Source: JAAYAN01 sp964437215 (GTDB lineage Bacteria > Bacteroidota > Ignavibacteria > Ignavibacteriales > Melioribacteraceae). From it: a DNA stretch of 30,462 nt. The position numbers and the translations under genes were made by a program. Below are positions 24,595-30,462 of this stretch, in pieces. The notes under the pieces were generated by a model that saw nothing but the letters and a program-made list of their open reading frames with translations, ran no database searches and was not told the DNA's origin. Location: NCBI GenBank assembly GCA_964437215.1, contig CAYTFZ010000023.1, positions 1 through 30,462 on the forward strand. Reading direction: 5' to 3'. Numbering within the stretch: position 1 is the stretch's first letter; each line of letters begins with the position of its first letter.

Positions 24595-25560
24595 CTATTT
24601 CTCCTTTTTAATTTCATCAAATTTTATCTTGCCAAATTCTTTCTGATACAAAAATGCAAATATTATTCCTGTAAAAATAGCAAACCAAAGCGTAACAATC
24701 CTTATAATAAATGTTGTTCCTACAGCATTTCCTTTATTTACACCGAAAAGTACCAGCAAAAAAGTTAATGAACCTTCTGTTACACCCAATCCTGCCGGAA
24801 GCATTGTAACGGATCCGGCTATTGTGGAAAACGAATATATAAAGGATGCAAGCATCACTGAAATATTTTCACCGTAAAAATTCAGAATCAGATACATCGC
24901 GTAACATTCAAAAAACCAGGCAGGCAGGCTTAATAATGTCATTTTTAACAGCGGCTTAAATGTTAGCAGATTATTTGTGCTTTCGTATGCCTGCAGAAGT
25001 TTGCTCATATATTTAGCAAAAATTTTTATTTTACTTACTGATTTAACTAAGGGAAGTAATAAATTCCTGTTACCTAGTATAACAGCAAGTACAATAAAAA
25101 TAATTCCAATAATTATTATAAATTCTTTACCGTAGCCGTAAATATATGCGCCAATTATAGAAATAATTACGAGCGAAAGAAAATCTGTAATTCTTTCAGC
25201 AAGAATTATAGGTGCAGTTCTGCTTACCGGATTACCCGTTCTTTCCTTTATTAAATAACACTTAAGTACTTCTCCAAGTTTTCCCGGCGTAAGACTCATC
25301 ATCAATCCTGCCATAAAAACATAAAAAGATTCTCTTAATGAAATTTTTATTTTCAAAAGATTAAGGTAATAATGCCATTTTAGAAAACGGAAAAAGTAAT
25401 TAGAAAAAGAAAACAAAAAAAGAAAAGGAATGTAATACCAGTTAAAGTTTAACAGCGATTTATAAACATTATCGAAATCGGCATAAACAGATAGAAGCAG
25501 GAATACAAGCGCACCGGCTGCAATTGAAATTACAAGATTTTTTCTAATTTTTTCGAACAC
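24595..25560 (-). CDS. YbhN-like integral membrane protein (lysylphosphatidylglycerol synthase TM-region family)
   Basis: A 321-residue multi-pass membrane protein of the PF03706 family. About eight hydrophobic segments are visible, with the family landmarks RFLKWHYYLN, the loop SLTPGKLGEVLKCYLIK, ERITDFLSL and MLPAGLGVTEGSL. It lacks the soluble C-terminal domain of MprF, so it does not aminoacylate lipids itself. Family members of this short form have been proposed to move or flip lipids or to act in glycan export; no specific substrate can be read. The GTG start follows the maf stop directly (TGAGTG). Confidence 0.86.
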   Translation of the reverse strand: MFEKIRKNLVISIAAGALVFLLLSVYADFDNVYKSLLNFNWYYIPFLFLFSFSNYFFRFLKWHYYLNLLKIKISLRESFYVFMAGLMMSLTPGKLGEVLKCYLIKERTGNPVSRTAPIILAERITDFLSLVIISIIGAYIYGYGKEFIIIIGIIFIVLAVILGNRNLLLPLVKSVSKIKIFAKYMSKLLQAYESTNNLLTFKPLLKMTLLSLPAWFFECYAMYLILNFYGENISVMLASFIYSFSTIAGSVTMLPAGLGVTEGSLTFLLVLFGVNKGNAVGTTFIIRIVTLWFAIFTGIIFAFLYQKEFGKIKFDEIKKEK

Positions 25561-26139
25561 TCAGGAAAATTCCAGCAAGTATTTATAAATTTTTGAAAGA
25601 GGCAAACCAACAACATTATAATAACATCCGTCAATTTTTTCAACAAACACAGCGCCGAAATCATCCTGAATTCCGTATGCTCCGGCTTTATCCATAGGGC
25701 TTCCGGTTTTTATATATTCTTTAATTTCGTAATCCAAAAGTACGCGGAATTTCACCTGCGTAGTTTCGTAATCTGTTATTGTTTTTCCGGTAAATGTATT
25801 TTTTATTGAAAATCCGGTATATACAGTATGTGTTTTTCCGCTTAATTTTTTTAGAAGAAAGAATGCATCTTCTTCATTTTTCGGTTTCCCTAAAATCTCG
25901 TTATCAAGCACTACAATTGTGTCGGCAGTTATAATTACAGCTTTTGGTGCAAGTTTTCCGGCTGCCTGCATTTTTTCGGAGGCAAGTCTTTTTACAGCTT
26001 CAACCGGTAATTCATTTTCTAAAAAATCTTCATTTATATCAACAGAAAATGTTTTAAACTCGAGATTAATTTGTTTTAATAATTTTTTTCTTCGGGGTGA
26101 TTGCGAAGCGAGATAAAGAGGAAGTTCGAAACTTATCAT
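25561..26139 (-). CDS. maf: Maf-family nucleoside triphosphate pyrophosphatase
   Basis: A 192-residue Maf protein, a housecleaning enzyme that hydrolyses non-canonical or pyrimidine NTPs (dTTP/UTP in the YhdE branch). The N-terminal LYLASQSPRRKKLL is the phosphate-binding signature; the metal-binding segment is TADTIVVLDNEILGKP; and GSPMDKAGAYGIQ and GCYYNVVGLPL are the C-terminal family blocks. All key residues are present. It sits between the FN3-like secreted protein gene and the YbhN-like gene in a minus-strand operon. Maf proteins are often loosely called septum inhibitors; the enzymatic role is better supported. Confidence 0.94.
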   Translation of the reverse strand: MISFELPLYLASQSPRRKKLLKQINLEFKTFSVDINEDFLENELPVEAVKRLASEKMQAAGKLAPKAVIITADTIVVLDNEILGKPKNEEDAFFLLKKLSGKTHTVYTGFSIKNTFTGKTITDYETTQVKFRVLLDYEIKEYIKTGSPMDKAGAYGIQDDFGAVFVEKIDGCYYNVVGLPLSKIYKYLLEFS

Positions 26140-26159
26140 TTTATAAGAAAACGAGAATT

Positions 26160-26576
26160 TTAGCGGAACAAATCTTTAATACTGCCCCAAGTTCTTTTTA
26201 CACTGCTTACATCGTTGTGAACTACAGTAATTTGATTTGAATGAGAAGCAGCAGCTTCTATGCCTTTTTCGTATATTGCCAAACGATACGAATAAACAGA
26301 TTCATTTATTTTGTAAGCTGATTTATCGAGATATTCGTAATAACTTTTACCGCTTGCGTTAATCCTTGCAATAGGAGAATAAACCGGAGTATTATCCGAA
26401 TTGATTGTACCTCTTTCAATAATATAATGCGAAAGATTGTTTTCGCTTATTACAGACCATTTTACAAGAACATTGCCATCTTGGCTTTTTGCTGAGAATG
26501 AACTTATTTCGGCACCGGCATAACCCAAACCGATTAGAAGAAGAATTGATAATATTGTATAAATCTTTCTTTTCAT
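26160..26576 (-). CDS. Secreted FN3-like protein of unknown function
   Basis: A 138-residue protein beginning MKRKIYTILSILLLIGLGYAG, a clear signal peptide with likely cleavage after GYAGA. The mature part starts AEISSFSAKSQDGNVLVKWSVISENNLSHYIIERG, the pattern of fibronectin-III-like domains common in secreted FCB-group proteins (V-L-W--SE-N---Y-IER), and ends in a short basic tail. No type IX sorting domain follows. I choose the ATG at 26576; an upstream TTG would place the start inside the -35 element of the promoter described next to it. The role is unknown; it is the first gene of the maf-icd operon. Confidence 0.72.
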   Translation of the reverse strand: MKRKIYTILSILLLIGLGYAGAEISSFSAKSQDGNVLVKWSVISENNLSHYIIERGTINSDNTPVYSPIARINASGKSYYEYLDKSAYKINESVYSYRLAIYEKGIEAAASHSNQITVVHNDVSSVKRTWGSIKDLFR

Positions 26577-26583
26577 AACTGTG

Positions 26584-26612
26584 AATATATTTTTATATAA
26601 CCAATTAGTCAA
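26584..26612 (-). promoter_or_regulatory. Sigma-70-like promoter giving an apparently leaderless mRNA
   Basis: On the minus strand TTGACT (26612-26607), a 17-base spacer, then TATATT (26589-26584) make a near-consensus -35/-10 pair. The -10 ends 7 bases before the ATG at 26576, so transcription would begin at or next to the start codon. Confidence 0.55.
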
Positions 26613-26630
26613 GTTTAATATTTAAATATT

Positions 26631-27977
26631 TTAAAATTCTTTTCCCCATTTGCCAAACCTGAATTTTACGAATATTGATAATGAATATAAAACCACGTAT
26701 AAAGGCAGTGCCGACCATGCTCCCGGCAATCCGAAATTTAAATATATGCCAAGCAAATAAGCCAGCGGAATAAAGAGGAACCAGTTTATAATAATTTCCG
26801 AAAGCATAACATATAATGATTTTCCGGCTGCCTGCAAGCCGTTGGCTAAAACAACGCCAACCGCATAAAATATCTGTCCGAATCCGGCAATTCTTATTGC
26901 AGGCAAAGCTGTTTCTATAATTTCAGAATCGTTGGTAACAAGATATAAAATAATTTTAGGGAAGCAGATAAAAATAATTCCGATAAAAATAGTATATAAA
27001 GTTGCAAGCTTGCTTGTTTCGAATGCATAGAATTTGGCAACCGCAATTTTTCCTCTTCCGAGATTGTTGCCTGTAAGCGTTTGAACCGCTGCACCAAAAC
27101 CGAAACAAGGCATAAAGGAAATAAATAAAGAAGACATTACAATCTGACTTGCCGCCTGCTCGAGCGTTCCTATTAATCCTGTAACAGCTATAAAACTTAA
27201 AAAACCTATCAGCAGAAAAATATTATGAAAAGAAACCGGGAGCGATATTTTAACTATCGATCGGGCAATGCTTTTATTCCATTTTGTAAACTTAAAATAC
27301 TTATACTTTTTACGGAGCGAACTTGAGGAAGCAACAATGAAATAATAAAGGACATCGCAAATTGTAGCTAAAGTGGAACCCAGCCCTGCTCCTGCCAGAC
27401 CCATAGGTTCAAATCCGAATTCACCATAAATAAATACATAGTTAAAAAATATGTTAAGAATATTTGCCATAATTCCCGAATACATGAAAATTTTTGTACG
27501 GTTTATGCCGAAATAAAACCCCCGGTACGAAACTGAGATAAGAAAAAAAGGAATCCCCATAAATCTGTAATAGAGATAATCGCCTGCATAATTCCCTACT
27601 TTTACATCGGCGGCAAAAAACTGTGAAATGGAATGCGATAAATAAACTCCGGCAATACCTACAAAAGTACCTAATATTATTGCAATATAAAGAGAAGTGT
27701 TTAATATGCGACCGCACTCGGAAAAATCGTTTCTGCCATAGTTATGAGCTACAAGAACGTGAGTGCCTGTTGCCAGACTCGAAAAAAAACTTGTAAGCGC
27801 CCAGGTTGCCAGAACTCCTAAACCCATAGCGGCAAGAGCGTATTGCGCGTCTTCAATTCTTCCCACCATCGCTGTATCAACAAGCGATAAAATCATTTGC
27901 GTTGACAAACCGGCAATTACCGGCAGAGCCAATTTTAAAATTTCGCGGTATGTTTCGGATTTTGCTATGAATTTCAT
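26631..27977 (-). CDS. MATE-family multidrug/sodium efflux transporter
   Basis: A 448-residue protein with about 12 transmembrane helices arranged as two homologous halves, typical of MATE transporters, which export drugs or metabolites using Na+ or H+ gradients. LALPVIAGLSTQMILSLVDTAMVGRI opens the first half, and ISLPVSFHNIFLLIGFLSFIAVTGLIG opens the second. It resembles the DinF/NorM group; the substrate is unknown. A divergent HTH regulator starts 77 bases away. Upstream, TTTA (28013-28010), 19 bases and TATTTTTG (27990-27983) form a possible Bacteroidota-type promoter that would place the mRNA start almost at the ATG. Confidence 0.92.
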   Translation of the reverse strand: MKFIAKSETYREILKLALPVIAGLSTQMILSLVDTAMVGRIEDAQYALAAMGLGVLATWALTSFFSSLATGTHVLVAHNYGRNDFSECGRILNTSLYIAIILGTFVGIAGVYLSHSISQFFAADVKVGNYAGDYLYYRFMGIPFFLISVSYRGFYFGINRTKIFMYSGIMANILNIFFNYVFIYGEFGFEPMGLAGAGLGSTLATICDVLYYFIVASSSSLRKKYKYFKFTKWNKSIARSIVKISLPVSFHNIFLLIGFLSFIAVTGLIGTLEQAASQIVMSSLFISFMPCFGFGAAVQTLTGNNLGRGKIAVAKFYAFETSKLATLYTIFIGIIFICFPKIILYLVTNDSEIIETALPAIRIAGFGQIFYAVGVVLANGLQAAGKSLYVMLSEIIINWFLFIPLAYLLGIYLNFGLPGAWSALPLYVVLYSLSIFVKFRFGKWGKEF

Positions 27978-27982
27978 CGAAA

Positions 27983-28013
27983 CAAAAATAAATATATTCC
28001 CGGTTATTTTAAA
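27983..28013 (-). promoter_or_regulatory. Possible Bacteroidota-type promoter for the MATE gene
   Basis: On the minus strand TTTA (28013-28010) and TATTTTTG (27990-27983) are separated by 19 bases, the same arrangement as at 17363-17393. It is the only plausible promoter in the short divergent gap. Confidence 0.35.
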
Positions 28014-28054
28014 TCTTTTATTGACTTAATATATTCGTCCGATTGTGAAGAAAG

Positions 28055-28657
28055 ATGTTTTTGGTTATATTTCTTCAGTTTCCTAAAAAAATAATTGAAA
28101 TAAAAGTGACAAAACGTGAAGAAATAAAATCTCTTATATCTAATTATTCTGTTAACGAAACCTGGCTTGCCAAACAGCTCGGAATAAAAAAAGATACTTT
28201 CGATTTCATATTAAACGACTCCGTCCAGCTTGACGAAGAATTTTATAAAAAGACGAAAGAAATTCTTGACGATTTTCAGTATGAACTTACTTTTGATGAA
28301 ACCGCGCAGGATGACACGCTCGATTTATTTGTTGATACTGAGTTAATTAAAGGCATTGGCGAAAGAATACGACAATTTGCGCGGAAAAAATACGGCACAT
28401 TAAAAAGATTAGCCGACGAAATGGAAATATCACCGCAACAGCTTCAGCAGTATATAAGCGGAAAACGCGAACCCGGCTCGCGTATTTTGTTAAAGTTACA
28501 ACGCCTTGGCTGCGATGTTAACTGGCTACTCGGCGGAACTGATTCCAGCGATTCTTTCAGGGTTTATAATCTTGAAAATGAAGTGCGCAAATACCAAAAA
28601 GGAATTGCTGAAATTGATAAGATTTTACAGAGGATGAATTCGCAGGGAAATTTGTAA
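28055..28657 (+). CDS. Transcriptional regulator with two helix-turn-helix domains
   Basis: A 200-residue protein with two HTH-like units. The first (about 26-60) reads LISNYSVNETWLAKQLGIKKDTFDFIL. The second (about 100-155) is a clear XRE/Cro-type domain, IGERIRQFARKKYGTLKRLADEMEISPQQLQQYISGKREPGS, followed by LQRLGCDVNWLLGG, a phrase common in phage-repressor-like regulators. The C-terminal 40 residues look like a coiled coil. The ATG at 28055 follows GAAGAAAG; a GTG at 28106 is an alternative. Its position divergent from the MATE gene suggests it may control that transporter or itself, but no operator is recognised. Confidence 0.78.
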   Translation: MFLVIFLQFPKKIIEIKVTKREEIKSLISNYSVNETWLAKQLGIKKDTFDFILNDSVQLDEEFYKKTKEILDDFQYELTFDETAQDDTLDLFVDTELIKGIGERIRQFARKKYGTLKRLADEMEISPQQLQQYISGKREPGSRILLKLQRLGCDVNWLLGGTDSSDSFRVYNLENEVRKYQKGIAEIDKILQRMNSQGNL

Positions 28658-28664
28658 AGATTCT

Positions 28665-28781
28665 TTATCCTTTAAATTTCAATTCGGTCTTTCCACGCTT
28701 TTGCAGCCCGTAAACCGGTTTCATTGCAAACCCCACAGAATTAAGTTTGTAAACCAGGCTTTTGTCTGGCAGGCACGGCAT
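28665..28781 (-). other. Small GC-rich ORF in the gap between the HTH and TPR genes
   Basis: An ATG at 28781 opens 38 codons ending at TAA 28665-28667 (peptide begins MPCLPDKSLVYK and ends RGKTELKFKG). I do not recognise the peptide. The surrounding 100 bases are about 49% G+C by my count, well above the rest of the window, and contain a small hairpin, CCAGGC-TTTT-GTCTGG at 28754-28769. No Shine-Dalgarno precedes the ATG. A copy of a dispersed repeat is at least as likely as a gene. The rest of the gap (28782-28832) shows nothing clear. Confidence 0.35.
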
Positions 28782-28832
28782 TATAAATTATTCAGTAACC
28801 AGGACCGTAAAAAACTTTTACTCAATATAGCA

Positions 28833-29639
28833 TTATTCATTCTTAAGCTTTTCAATTAATTCCAAGCACTCATTCATTTTTTTAACGTCACCCATTTTCT
28901 CATAGATATCAACTTTATCCTTCAAGATACCTAATCTGTACCCGGGGAAGTAACCCCACATTAGATCATAGTTTTCAAGTATTTTATCATAATCCTTTTG
29001 TTTTTCATATACCATACTTCTCATATTATAATATGTTGCAGTATTTGGAGATTTCTTAACAAGGTAGTTAAAATCGATTAACGCCTTTTCCAAAGAATCC
29101 ATTAAGAAATAGAATATTCCTCTTTTTAGATACACTGTTTCGAAATCTTTCGTAAGATTTAAACATTTTTCAACATCATCTAATCCTTGAGCTGGGTTAT
29201 TATAAGTATTTGCTCTGAAGTAATAAGCCAATCCATTTCCTGGGTCAATCGAAATTATTTCATTAATTAATTCAATTGATTTTTTAGTATTACCAGTCCT
29301 TTGTAAATAATAAATCATTCCGATTTTTGCGTTAATGTTTTTATTATCTATTGCATAGGCTTCTTCAATATCAATTTTGGCTTTACTGTCTTCACGGATT
29401 GAAGCAAAGTAAATTCCTCTTTCAATCAGATAGTTGATATTTTGATTATCATTAGAAAGCAAATTATTCAAGCTGTCAATTTCTTTTGAGAAATCATCTT
29501 TTATCGCTATCTGAGTAATTATTCTTTGTATATCCATATCATTTCTAGAGTTGCAACCGCATAATAGTATAAATAACATTATTATTATTTTATATGAATT
29601 ATGTGTTAACACCAGATAATATTTTTTATTTTTTTTCAT
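28833..29639 (-). CDS. TPR-repeat lipoprotein
   Basis: A 268-residue protein. It starts with a lipoprotein signal: Lys-rich residues 2-6, a hydrophobic stretch at 18-27, and the lipobox LCGC with Cys29 as the likely lipidated residue. The rest consists of about five or six 34-residue tetratricopeptide repeats (for example NAKIGMIYYLQRTGNTKKSIELINEIISIDPGN), a scaffold for protein contacts. I place the start at ATG 29639, with AAGGAT just upstream; longer readings run into the preceding RHS gene in another frame. It begins 13 bases after the RHS stop, so the two may be co-expressed. A link to the RHS protein is inferred from position only. Confidence 0.8.
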   Translation of the reverse strand: MKKNKKYYLVLTHNSYKIIIMLFILLCGCNSRNDMDIQRIITQIAIKDDFSKEIDSLNNLLSNDNQNINYLIERGIYFASIREDSKAKIDIEEAYAIDNKNINAKIGMIYYLQRTGNTKKSIELINEIISIDPGNGLAYYFRANTYNNPAQGLDDVEKCLNLTKDFETVYLKRGIFYFLMDSLEKALIDFNYLVKKSPNTATYYNMRSMVYEKQKDYDKILENYDLMWGYFPGYRLGILKDKVDIYEKMGDVKKMNECLELIEKLKNE

Positions 29640-30098
29640 AATTCTATCCTTATCATAACCTGTCTTCACCGGAATATTTTTTCCAGTCTTCAAGGTTCTT
29701 GAAATATTTATCGTCATTCGGATCATCATAGTATTCCCAGCCTTTAGTTTCTTTCGGGCACGATTCATTTGCCTTTTGCTTTCTTTCCTTTTCAATATCC
29801 TTTTTTATATTTTCGTATATTTTCACAGCTTCTGGATATCCATAACCACCGGCTATTTGCATTAATGCACGGGCTTTATCAAGTTGTACTTGTATTTTAA
29901 AACTCTGCAATTCAACTGGTTGAACATTATTATAATACTCAATCAATTGTTTTGCATCATTCACTGTTGTTGCAGCATCTTTAGCCTCATCAACAATTTC
30001 GATCAAGTCCTTAATAATTTTTACCTTTTGAAAACCAGTCTTATCCACATAATTAACCGGGTCATTTAAACAATACTCGTAAAAATTGCTTTGCCCGC

Positions 30099-30131
30099 TC
30101 CCGATTTCGCTTACGCTTATCGGGACAGGCT
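30099..30131. repeat. Palindromic element, copy A
   Basis: A 32-33 base unit whose minus-strand form starts AGCCTGTCCCGAT and ends AATCGGG. TCCCGAT pairs with ATCGGGA as a 7-bp stem. It sits inside the RHS core between the codons for IGFGS and GQSN and shifts the frame by 32 bases. Confidence 0.8.
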
Positions 30132-30142
30132 GCCAAAACCAA

Positions 30143-30178
30143 TCCGTCAATTGTTCAGCAAGCTGAACGCCGGACAAG
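30143..30178. repeat. Second type of palindromic insert (36 bp)
   Basis: On the minus strand it contains GTTCAGC-TT-GCTGAAC, a 7-bp stem with a 2-base loop, with TCCG and CGGA able to pair outside it. It separates AKDP from IGFG in the RHS core, keeps the frame (36 bases) but brings in a TGA. Confidence 0.65.
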
Positions 30179-30331
30179 TCGGGTCTTTGGCTGTCCATCT
30201 GCCAATTTCAGGATCATAGTCTCGTGCGCCGAACCTTGTTAAACCGGTTTCAGCATCGTATAATCCTCCCGCGAATGCGAAGTCAAGAAAATCATTATTT
30301 TTAAGAACACTTGTTATGTTGCCAAATTCAT

Positions 30332-30364
30332 TCCCGATACGGCTTTCGCCTATCGGGACAGGCT
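30332..30364. repeat. Palindromic element, copy B
   Basis: Same length and same conserved ends as copy A, in the same orientation. TCCCGATA and TATCGGGA form an 8-bp stem with an inner GGC/GCC stem and a 4-base loop. The inner 12 bases differ from copy A and partly keep pairing. It interrupts the RHS frame between EY and NEFGN. Confidence 0.8.
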
Positions 30365-30462
30365 ATATTCAATATTATTCTGTTAAACCATAATATTTTA
30401 TTTTGGGAAATACAAAAATAACCTTAAAAGAGACATTACTATTGGTGTAATTATTATTTGTC

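Larger units (their letters stand above)
29653..30382 (-). pseudogene. C-terminal part of an RHS-repeat protein, broken by palindromic insertions
   Basis: Three pieces of one RHS protein can be read. First, EYNEFGNITS through FAFAGGLYDAETGLTRFGARDYDPEIGRWTAKDP is the RHS-associated core. Second, IGFGS lies between two inserts. Third, GQSNFYEYCLNDPVNYVDKTGF leads into a 120-residue variable tip ending at the stop at 29653. The pieces are separated by a 32-bp insert, a 36-bp insert with an in-frame TGA (30147-30149), and another 32-bp insert. RHS proteins are large surface or secreted proteins whose variable tip is often a toxin; this tip is not recognised. Upstream of 30383 the frame meets a TAA and no RHS sequence is recognisable, so decay continues there. 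The 181-codon ORF from ATG 30198 starts out of frame. Confidence 0.8.

Noticed and set aside
30150..30198. ATG at 30198 as the start of a 181-residue protein
   Set aside because: The first 36 or so residues are read out of the RHS frame through the palindromic inserts; only the part from GQSN onward is genuine RHS sequence.
30375..30462. Open frame on the minus strand from the window edge to a TAA at 30375-30377
   Set aside because: Only 28 codons of AT-rich, unrecognisable sequence, and not in the frame of the RHS core. It may be decayed RHS sequence but cannot be supported as a gene.
1..30462. tRNA, rRNA or CRISPR array
   Set aside because: No stretch reads as a tRNA cloverleaf, rRNA or regularly spaced repeat; nearly all bases are coding.

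Overview
The window is AT-rich (roughly one third G+C by eye), gene-dense, and comes from a Gram-negative bacterium: it carries the LPS gene kdsB and a lipoprotein signal. Three promoters resemble the Bacteroidota TTTG/TAnnTTTG pattern, yet many genes also have clear Shine-Dalgarno sequences (GGAGG, AAGGAG), which is unusual for core Bacteroidetes. Together with the gene content (YmdB-type phosphodiesterase, EF-G2-like factor, FN3-like secreted protein, RHS remnant) this suggests the Ignavibacteriota/Chlorobi side of the FCB group. That placement is an inference.

Region 1 (1-8537, minus strand) is a long, tightly packed housekeeping run. In transcription order it holds a YmdB-like phosphodiesterase, a solitary beta-class DNA methyltransferase, folD, deoC, a HicB-like small protein, trmH, aroA, a Ste24-like M48 protease, a HEPN/nucleotidyltransferase pair, gatC and kdsB (cut by the window edge). 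From ymdB to aroA nearly every junction is a 1-4 base overlap or a direct stop-start contact, so translation is probably coupled.

Region 2 (8745-19768, plus strand) is a surface-glycan cluster. It has a GT2 glycosyltransferase, a CDP-glucose module (rfbF, an SDR, a TylC3-type C-methyltransferase), an acetyltransferase preceded by the broken 5' end of a paralogue, two tandem paralogous GT4 glycosyltransferases, a PIG-L deacetylase and two tandem paralogous C-methyltransferase-like proteins. The expected product is a branched or C-methylated deoxysugar on a cell-surface glycan. No CDP-glucose 4,6-dehydratase is present in the window.

Region 3 (19758-27977, minus strand) holds three groups: a MATE transporter; a secreted FN3-like protein, maf, a YbhN-like membrane protein and icd, ending in a hairpin; and a YtxH protein, a DUF948 protein and an EF-G2-like GTPase, ending in a strong terminator just before a HIT-family gene. 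The HIT gene overlaps the end of the glycan cluster tail to tail.

Region 4 (28055-30462) is accessory. It has a two-HTH regulator divergent from the MATE gene, a small GC-rich island with a 38-codon ORF, a TPR lipoprotein, and the C-terminal part of an RHS-repeat protein. The RHS frame is broken by two copies of a 32-bp palindromic element and one 36-bp palindromic insert. Removing all three on paper restores a normal RHS core, which is the most striking observation in the window.
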